DNA of 47,931 bases, taken from the NCBI GenBank assembly GCA_015207195.1, contig JADEXJ010000033.1, positions 1-47,931 on the forward strand, in the 5' to 3' direction. The stretch is from Pleurocapsales cyanobacterium LEGE 10410. GTDB lineage: Bacteria; Cyanobacteriota; Cyanobacteriia; Cyanobacteriales; Xenococcaceae. Position numbers and translations under genes: made by a program. The notes beneath the pieces are model-generated. The model was not told the origin of the DNA and searched no databases. It saw only the letters and a program-made list of their open reading frames with translations. This document shows, in pieces, positions 43,160 to 47,931 of this stretch (within the stretch, counting starts at the first letter, position 1; the number at the start of each line of letters is the position of its first letter).

Positions 43160-43591
43160 CTATTTCAAAGAATCCCAATTCCCATCCAGATTAATGTCGT
43201 CTTGTTTAACTCCTGATAGAGTCAACCTGACTTCTGTAAGTTTTTCTTTCATCATCTCGATTAACTTGAAAGCATTTTCTAAGCTTTCAAGCTTTGGTAG
43301 GGATTGAGGAATTGCTTCACCTTTCAATTGGGCTGAATTTAAAGCTTTAGCTATCTGATTGATATTGTTCCCGATAGCTGGCAACTCTGAAGCGATATCT
43401 GCAAGCTCGCCATAAAGTTGCCAATTCACAGCAGGCACACGGGCGGGTAACACACTTTGACCAGTCAATTTTCGCGTCATATAGGCACTGCGAGTCAAGT
43501 TAACAGCTTTAGCTTGAGCATCTATCTCTTCGAGTTGGCTGGGTTTAAATCTGATTGTGACGATTTTGGTCTTCTGCTCGGGTTCTGGCAC
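43160..43591 (-). CDS. mobC: MobC-family relaxosome accessory protein
   Basis: A protein of 143 residues. An N-terminal RHH (KIVTIRFKPSQLEEIDAQAK, LTRSAYMTRKL) is followed by the conserved MobC part (LADIASELPAIGNNINQIAKAL). MobC proteins bind near oriT and help open the DNA for the relaxase. It is the first gene of the mob operon. The candidate oriT lies upstream, as usual. Confidence 0.85.
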   Translation of the reverse strand: MPEPEQKTKIVTIRFKPSQLEEIDAQAKAVNLTRSAYMTRKLTGQSVLPARVPAVNWQLYGELADIASELPAIGNNINQIAKALNSAQLKGEAIPQSLPKLESLENAFKLIEMMKEKLTEVRLTLSGVKQDDINLDGNWDSLK

Positions 43592-43639
43592 GGTGAAAAA
43601 ATCATTAACGATCTAAAAAATAAGTAATCTCTGGATTGG

Positions 43640-43717
43640 GGGTGCAGGGGGTATCCCCCGCCGAGTAGTGCATTGCAGAGTCATGTGAATGCTATTATAG
43701 CAAATGTAATACAATGC
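43640..43717. other. Candidate oriT region
   Basis: Upstream of mobC lie a GGGGG/CCCCC hairpin (gggggtatccccc, about 43651-43663), arms GCATTG and CAATGC (43672 and 43712), and the palindrome TGCTATTATAGCA at 43690-43702. Inverted repeats upstream of mobC are typical of MOBP origins. No nic sequence could be assigned by eye. Confidence 0.45.
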
Positions 43718-43795
43718 GCCTGCTCGCTCTCCAATCTCCATTCTAATTAACTTAATTTAAGCGATAAATTGGTCGGGACTTATTTGAAAAGCAGA

Positions 43796-43954
43796 CGCAC
43801 AGTTTAACGGAAACATCGCTTGTAGTCTTCAATATTTGGCACAGATTCTGCACAAATTGGTAAAAAGTAAAAGCATTATCTAATAAGTATTTGTCTCTCC
43901 CTTCGCACAGTTTAACGCTCGACGCGAGTAATTATTGTGCCAAAACTGTGAAAG
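43796..43954. repeat. Candidate parC: CACAG-type repeats upstream of parM
   Basis: CGCACAGTTTAACG occurs at 43796 and 43904. Related words are GGCACAGATTCTGCACAAAT at 43838 and, inverted, TTGTGCCAAAACTGTGAAAG at 43935. They lie in the gene-free region before the ParM-like gene, where ParR-binding centromere repeats usually are. The spacing is irregular, so this is tentative. Confidence 0.45.
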
Positions 43955-44039
43955 TATTGCTCCGCCCAAATTGCGCTCTATTCGACGTTAGTTTTTTTCG
44001 TGGCTAAACTTGAGTTGTATTATATTTATAACTAATTTT

Positions 44040-45350
44040 ATGCCCAAACTTTTTCTTTGTGTTGACCCTGGAGGGAGTCAAACCAAAATTATCTATCAGC
44101 TTACAAGAGATAAAAAACCCAGATATTTGTTAATGCCTCCAGAGGTCGAACAAATTAAAGAGGATAATTTAAAACGCTATCTGGAAAAAGAATCTTCGAT
44201 GTCTAATCCCTCGGCAATTAGACAAGCCTATTTAGAGGTCAAAGATCGAACATTTGTAGTTGGCTATTTTGCCTCTAAGTTCGACCCCGAAGACAGGTTA
44301 TCCGAGATCAAGTATGAAAATGCTCTGTATAAAACTTTGGCTGCTGTAGGGGTAATTGCCGAACAAAGTCAGCTTAACCCTAAAAAAATCTCACTACAGT
44401 TAGCAATTTTATTGCCCTGGAATGAGTACGAAGATCGAGAGAAATTTTATAACAAGCTAAAAGAATATCTCAACGACTTCGTGTTTCGAGGTCAATCGTA
44501 TTCAGTCCAACTAGATAAGTTTATTTGTCGTCCTGAAGGCGGTGGATTAGCTGCTATACATACCAGGAAAAAAGGTGGCGACTGGCAACAAGATAAGAAG
44601 CTGGGTATTTTGATGTTTGGTCATCGTAATATTACGGCTTTGTGTTTTGAGTATGGGGAACTAACAGGAGATAGTCCGCTGATTGGGTTTTCTAAATTTC
44701 TCGATAATGTAATCGATAGAACCAGTGGGTTAGATAGGGATAGAATAGCCTCAGCTATTTTCAAAGGATTAGAATCAAGGAAAAAGGAAAGCTACAGTTC
44801 TTCCTATGATGCAAGCCATACCAACTATCCTCAATGGTCTAGTTTGGATGCCATCTCTGAGTTGGCTAATGCCAAAGATAGAGATCTACGCTCCCTTGAA
44901 ATAAGAGAGGTTAGTGATGCTATAGAGATTGCTACAGAAGAATATTGGGCAACAGTATCGAAATGGCTAGCTAAAATATTTCCTAATGATTTGGATTCCG
45001 TGGTGATTTCAGGTGGTGCGTCTAGGTTTTTAGAACCAGATTTGGAAAAATATTTTAATTGTGAACACGCTTACGATACAAAATCTGGTTATTCTTCTTC
45101 CTATCTACGTACTGGGAAATATAGACATTTAGAATATGGTCAGCATTTTACTCCTATGGTTTGGGGAGCTGGTTTTACTAAAGAAATCTCTGATATTTTA
45201 GCCCTGGATGGTAAGAAAGAAGCGGAAAACTCTTTGTCTTATCGATTGGTTGATGCCTATGGTTTGTTTGACCTTTTAATTTCTAAGAACCAGAAAAAAG
45301 CTAAGAAAAGAGTAAGCAAAAGTACCAAACAAGAGGGGTCGGTAGCATGA
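44040..45350 (+). CDS. parM: ParM/StbA-like actin-type ATPase
   Basis: An actin-like protein of 436 residues from the ATG at 44040; an upstream start at 44010 would add ten residues before the core. The phosphate-1 loop is VDPGGSQTKIIY near the N-terminus. The phosphate-2 region reads LGILMFGHRNITALCFEYG. The adenosine motif is VVISGGASRFLEPDL. These are the ATP-binding features of ParM, Alp and related plasmid segregation proteins, which polymerise into filaments that push plasmids apart. It overlaps its partner gene by four bases (ATGA). Candidate centromere repeats lie upstream. Confidence 0.82.
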   Translation: MPKLFLCVDPGGSQTKIIYQLTRDKKPRYLLMPPEVEQIKEDNLKRYLEKESSMSNPSAIRQAYLEVKDRTFVVGYFASKFDPEDRLSEIKYENALYKTLAAVGVIAEQSQLNPKKISLQLAILLPWNEYEDREKFYNKLKEYLNDFVFRGQSYSVQLDKFICRPEGGGLAAIHTRKKGGDWQQDKKLGILMFGHRNITALCFEYGELTGDSPLIGFSKFLDNVIDRTSGLDRDRIASAIFKGLESRKKESYSSSYDASHTNYPQWSSLDAISELANAKDRDLRSLEIREVSDAIEIATEEYWATVSKWLAKIFPNDLDSVVISGGASRFLEPDLEKYFNCEHAYDTKSGYSSSYLRTGKYRHLEYGQHFTPMVWGAGFTKEISDILALDGKKEAENSLSYRLVDAYGLFDLLISKNQKKAKKRVSKSTKQEGSVA

Positions 45351-45796
45351 GCAAAAGAAAGCGAGTAAGTCTGAGTACCCGTTTGCAGCCTTATTCGGGT
45401 ACTCTTTTGGCTGAGGTGGTCGAGTGGTTGAATGAGCATGAGAATGACGAAAAGAATAACCTGATAGCAGATGCTGTGGTTATGGCTTATTTACCCTATG
45501 CACGAGCCAGTCAAGGTGTTGACTCGACTGAGATAGAAAGGTGCTGCTGGGAGACGCAGAATATGTTGGATAAGCATGGATTTAATCTACGCCAATCTTT
45601 GCAGGTTTCTCAACCGCAGTGGCATTCTACTGTCGTGCCGACGGTAGTTTCAGCGAGTGGTACAACAACTCAGCCTGAAAAAGATGGTAAAAATTCTCTA
45701 CAAGAGCTTGAGGATGAGGATCTGGTTCCTTCTAGTCTAATTGCAGGAGAGGGAGAGTATGATGATAGCCCATTTACTGACGATGAGTTTGGATGA
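45347..45796 (+). CDS. Probable ParR-like adaptor of the ParM system
   Basis: A protein of 149 residues. The basic N-terminus (MSKRKRVSLSTRLQP) is followed by a helical part (EWLNEHENDEKNNLIADAVVMAYLPYARA), suggesting an RHH-like DNA-binding domain. The C-terminal 50 residues are acidic and flexible (ELEDEDLVPSS, DDSPFTDDEFG), as in ParR tails that bind the filament end. It overlaps the ParM-like gene at ATGA. No direct family hit is recognised, so the assignment rests on context and layout. Confidence 0.7.
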   Translation: MSKRKRVSLSTRLQPYSGTLLAEVVEWLNEHENDEKNNLIADAVVMAYLPYARASQGVDSTEIERCCWETQNMLDKHGFNLRQSLQVSQPQWHSTVVPTVVSASGTTTQPEKDGKNSLQELEDEDLVPSSLIAGEGEYDDSPFTDDEFG

Positions 45797-45918
45797 GAAG
45801 ATGCTTGCCAAGGTATTCTCGTCTATTTTGTGCATATTTTAGCTAAGTGAAAAAGAAGCCCGTGCCGTCGTAATCTTTGAGGAGAAGCACTATCAAATGA
45901 TGCCTATTTGAGACGTAG

Positions 45919-45938
45919 TTATGTCAAATATGACATAA
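45919..45938. promoter_or_regulatory. Operator-like palindrome upstream of the HigB/HigA pair
   Basis: TTATGTCA (45919-45926) and TGACATAA (45931-45938) form perfect 8-bp arms around AATA, 35 bp before the toxin ATG. The symmetry and position fit a dimeric XRE repressor such as the HigA-like antitoxin. Confidence 0.65.
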
Positions 45939-45973
45939 TATTATGAGTATAAACAAATAAAATCTACAGGGTA

Positions 45974-46306
45974 ATGAGTCCCAAAGATAAAGTGCTGGTC
46001 TGGTTTGCGGGTGAGGTAAAAACTCCTCCTTTTTCCAGCGAGGCTCGTATCGAAGCGGGTTATCTTCTTCGATTGCTCCAAAAAGGCAAATCGTTATCTC
46101 TGCCCCAATCTCGTCCGATGCCTAGCATTGGCAAGGGATGCCATGAGTTAAGGATCAATGATGAGACTAAGACTTGGCGGATTGTTTATCGCATTGATGA
46201 CGATGCCATCGTAGTTGTGGATGTGTTTGCTAAGAAGACGAATAAAACCCCAGACGCAGTTATCAAGCGATGTCAGAAAAGGCTGAAGCAGTATGACGCA
46301 ATTTAG
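45974..46306 (+). CDS. higB: HigB-like toxin (phage Gp49-like, RelE fold)
   Basis: A protein of 110 residues. It matches the Gp49-like pattern ARIEAGYLLRLLQKGKSL, RPMPSIGKGCHELRI, WRIVYRID, VDVFAKKTNKTP. This group cleaves mRNA on the ribosome. It lies first in the pair, with the XRE antitoxin 18 bp downstream, the typical HigBA order. The length is typical. Confidence 0.88.
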   Translation: MSPKDKVLVWFAGEVKTPPFSSEARIEAGYLLRLLQKGKSLSLPQSRPMPSIGKGCHELRINDETKTWRIVYRIDDDAIVVVDVFAKKTNKTPDAVIKRCQKRLKQYDAI

Positions 46307-46324
46307 TAAAAGCAGAGGACGATT

Positions 46325-46642
46325 ATGGACGCGGATAAACGGATGAGATTAGAAGCTGCTGGTTGGGCTGTCGGCGATGCCAGTAATTTTCTGGGTCTAA
46401 CCGAAGCTGAAGCTGAACTGGTAGAACTTAAGACAAGACTGGCTTTATTCGCCAAGGAACAGAGAAAAATGAGTAATATGAGCCAGGATGCTTTGGCTAA
46501 GAAAATGGGATCTTCTCAATCGCGGGTAGCCAAGATCGAATCTGGCGATCCTTCTGTGTCACTGGATTTGATTGTTCGGGCATTATTAACCAGTGGGGTT
46601 ACTCGTCAGGAATTGGCGCAAGTAATTGTGGATTCTAACTAA
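46325..46642 (+). CDS. higA: HigA-like XRE antitoxin
   Basis: A protein of 105 residues with an XRE helix-turn-helix at about residues 50-95 (MSQDALAKKMGSSQSRVAKI, ESGDPSVSLDLIVRALL). It should neutralise the upstream toxin and repress the operon by the palindrome at 45919. Its stop overlaps the end of a decayed minus-strand frame. Confidence 0.88.
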   Translation: MDADKRMRLEAAGWAVGDASNFLGLTEAEAELVELKTRLALFAKEQRKMSNMSQDALAKKMGSSQSRVAKIESGDPSVSLDLIVRALLTSGVTRQELAQVIVDSN

Positions 46643-46761
46643 TCTAAACCCATATATCTCTCTGCTGCTTTGCCGAGCAATCGATTTAAAACTGACATCG
46701 ATAAAGACATTCCTTTATCTTTGGCATCAGCTATGACTTTTTTCCATACGGTTTCGAGAAA
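46639..46761 (-). pseudogene. C-terminal remnant of a small coding sequence
   Basis: A 40-codon open stretch without a usual start encodes FLETVWKKVIADAKDKGMSL, then SMSVLNRLLGKAAERYMGLD and a stop. The sequence reads like the C-terminal helices of a real plasmid protein, perhaps an RHH type. It is closed upstream by a TAA at 46762-46764. The parent family is not recognised. Confidence 0.35.
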
Positions 46762-47056
46762 TTATCAATAAAGCTGGCGCCGAATTAATTTTTCTACATG
46801 GCTTTATGATAGTAACGGAGAAATTTTGGTCTGTAAGAAAAAATTATGTGCTGAAACACCTATGGATAAAGGATTTTGATTTAGAGATTAAAGTTACAAA
46901 GCGATCGCGCTTTGAACATTTCGGAGCCCGATCGACAAGAGTGTCCCACTTTTACCCCTTACTGGGACAGTTGGTCTCAAAATAGCGATAATTTCAGGTC
47001 GATCCGATTATGATTTCGGGTCGTTACAGCTATATAAAGGCGTACATGGTAAAAAC
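46762..47056. other. Gene-poor interval with a hairpin
   Basis: Only a short frame of 59 codons from 46807 is open, without a convincing ribosome site. TGTCCCA (46942-46948) pairs with TGGGACA (46963-46969) over a 14-base loop; there is no T run, so a terminator role is doubtful. A HIP1-type GCGATCGCGC is at 46901. I see no RNA gene. Confidence 0.4.
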
Positions 47057-47059
47057 ATC

Positions 47060-47103
47060 ACTGATTCACGTAACTACTTGCTCACTTGAATCAGTAATTA
47101 CGT
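47060..47103. repeat. Phased octamer array D, overlapping the end of the RHH partition gene
   Basis: Boxes of four bases at an exact 8-bp period start at 47060 (ACTG), 47068 (ACGT), 47076 (ACTT), 47084 (ACTT), 47092 (CAGT) and 47100 (ACGT). The last two lie in the final codons of the RHH gene. It is the same family as arrays A, B and C. Confidence 0.68.
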
Positions 47104-47426
47104 GATTTCATCCATTCTTCTACAGCCTCTCTCAAGATACTATTCATAGGGGTTTCGCTGTCAAATGATGCCCACTTGAGACGTTTATATTGAGCAGCAT
47201 CCATATCAAAACTTATCCTGTGAGGATATGTCTTCTTATTTTCTGTTGCTAAAGCAGTTGAATCCACTACTGCCTTTTTTTCTGTCCCTTTACTTTCTTC
47301 CTTTACTGAGTTCGTTGAAGTAGAAATTTCTGGATCTATACCACCTGAGCTTACCCAGCTATCGGGGTTAGGCTTCGATTGAGTTTGAGGCTTTTTAGCA
47401 ATCAAACGTCTCTTTCTATCTACCAT
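47091..47426 (-). CDS. ParG-like ribbon-helix-helix partition protein
   Basis: A protein of 111 residues. The N-terminal 65 residues are basic to neutral and probably flexible (DRKRRLIAKKPQTQSKP). The C-terminal 45 residues form an RHH: HRISFDMDAAQYKRLKWASF, SETPMNSILREAVEEWM. A mobile N-terminal arm with a C-terminal RHH is the ParG layout. Its start overlaps the end of parA by seven bases, so the two are co-translated. It should bind the phased octamer arrays and activate ParA. Family level is confident; the binding sites are inferred. Confidence 0.85.
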   Translation of the reverse strand: MVDRKRRLIAKKPQTQSKPNPDSWVSSGGIDPEISTSTNSVKEESKGTEKKAVVDSTALATENKKTYPHRISFDMDAAQYKRLKWASFDSETPMNSILREAVEEWMKSRNY

Positions 47427-47931
47427 TTTTTAAATCCCATCATTTTCAAAACTTCTTTACTTAAACCCTTGACTTCAGTTGATGCAGTAGAAGAGGGGGC
47501 TAATTCTATAACTGAATATCCAGCAGAAGCTTCAGAAAATATTACTCTCTGTCCAATAGTTGTTTTAAGTAAAGGAAATTCATAATCATCAAGAGCTTCT
47601 CCTACTTCACGACTAATGGCAGTATTGGTAATTCTTCGATTAATAACGAATGCTGCTTTCAAGTCTGGTTTGAATCCTCGTGCTTCATCAATCAAAGTTA
47701 CCGTTTCAGATGCTGCCCAAATGTCGTAAGAAGATGGCTGTACGGGAATTAGAACTAAGTCTGCTGCTAAGATTGCTGTTCTGGCTAATGCAGAAACTCT
47801 TGGCGGTGTATCGATGACACAGTGATCGTAATTCTCTAATAGCGGTGGTAAATCTCTGTGTAAAGTATTGCGAGCCATCCCCACTACGGGGAAAGGTGGT
47901 TTGTCTTCGCGGGATGCTGCCCAACCTTGAG
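47420..47931 (-). CDS. parA: ParA-type partition ATPase, C-terminal part (gene crosses the window ends)
   Basis: The rest of the gene begun at 134-1. The frame is open to the right edge, reading SQGWAASRE, then PFPVVGMARNTLHRDLPPLL, a conserved stretch of small plasmid ParA proteins. The Walker B-like part is DHCVIDTPPRV, followed by ADLVLIPVQPSSYDIWA. After removing the seven duplicated edge bases it continues the N-terminal part in frame. It overlaps the RHH partner gene at its 3' end. Confidence 0.92.
   Translation of the reverse strand, partial: QGWAASREDKPPFPVVGMARNTLHRDLPPLLENYDHCVIDTPPRVSALARTAILAADLVLIPVQPSSYDIWAASETVTLIDEARGFKPDLKAAFVINRRITNTAISREVGEALDDYEFPLLKTTIGQRVIFSEASAGYSVIELAPSSTASTEVKGLSKEVLKMMGFKKW

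Noticed and set aside
46807-46986. Open frame of 59 codons in the gap before the par operon
   Set aside because: There is no ribosome site, it has odd composition, and the frame includes a HIP1 octamer and a hairpin. It may be chance.
1-47931. Insertion sequences, tRNA or rRNA genes
   Set aside because: No transposase motif and no cloverleaf or rRNA-like sequence was seen on either strand.

Overview
This window looks like a complete, or nearly complete, circular cyanobacterial plasmid of about 47.92 kb. The cyanobacterial signs are abundant GCGATCGC (HIP1) octamers, heptanucleotide tandem repeats, a CyRepA1-type replication protein, a DUF928 protein and a CHAT-TPR protein. The first and last seven bases are the same (ccttgag). 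Overlapping them joins two partial reading frames into one intact 212-residue ParA. No ribosomal, tRNA, photosynthesis or housekeeping gene is visible.

Layout by region. (1) 47.06-4.4 kb, through the junction: a ParA/ribbon-helix-helix partition operon with four arrays of AAGT/ACTT-like boxes at an exact 8-bp period, two PIN toxin-antitoxin pairs, a plasmid RHH protein and a tyrosine recombinase. (2) 4.4-33.9 kb: an accessory cluster for the cell envelope and secretion. It holds one TpsB transporter, two large TpsA filamentous-haemagglutinin proteins and decayed copies of the TpsA tail. It also has a subtilisin-like protease, a papain/C39-like cysteine protease, a HEXXH metalloprotease, a parvulin, a PPC-domain protein, a DUF928 protein, a CHAT-TPR protein and several small secreted unknowns. 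A CHASE2 histidine kinase, a response regulator and a kinase-like protein form an operon at its right end. A PIN pair and an MNT/HEPN pair sit inside it. (3) 34-40.6 kb: the CyRepA1-like initiator, an iteron origin, an XRE-domain protein and a YefM/YoeB pair whose toxin gene carries two in-frame palindromic insertions. (4) 40.9-46.6 kb: a mobilization operon (MobC, small RHH protein, relaxase), a candidate oriT, a ParM-like/ParR-like partition pair with a candidate parC, and a HigB/HigA pair.

How it may work together. The backbone is heavily stabilised, with two partition systems, a recombinase and six toxin-antitoxin modules. It appears mobilizable but not self-transmissible. The cargo looks like a surface adhesion and proteolysis island. 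A palindrome, GGCA-N6-TGCC with an S-WWWW-S centre, recurs upstream of many cargo genes and upstream of the kinase/regulator operon. This suggests one regulon, possibly controlled by the response regulator encoded there. Three copies of a 92-bp promoter-operator cassette and scattered TpsA-tail relics suggest the island grew by duplicating cassettes.

The strongest unexplained signals are the four phased octamer arrays, the shared operator, and the palindromic elements lodged in frame in coding genes.
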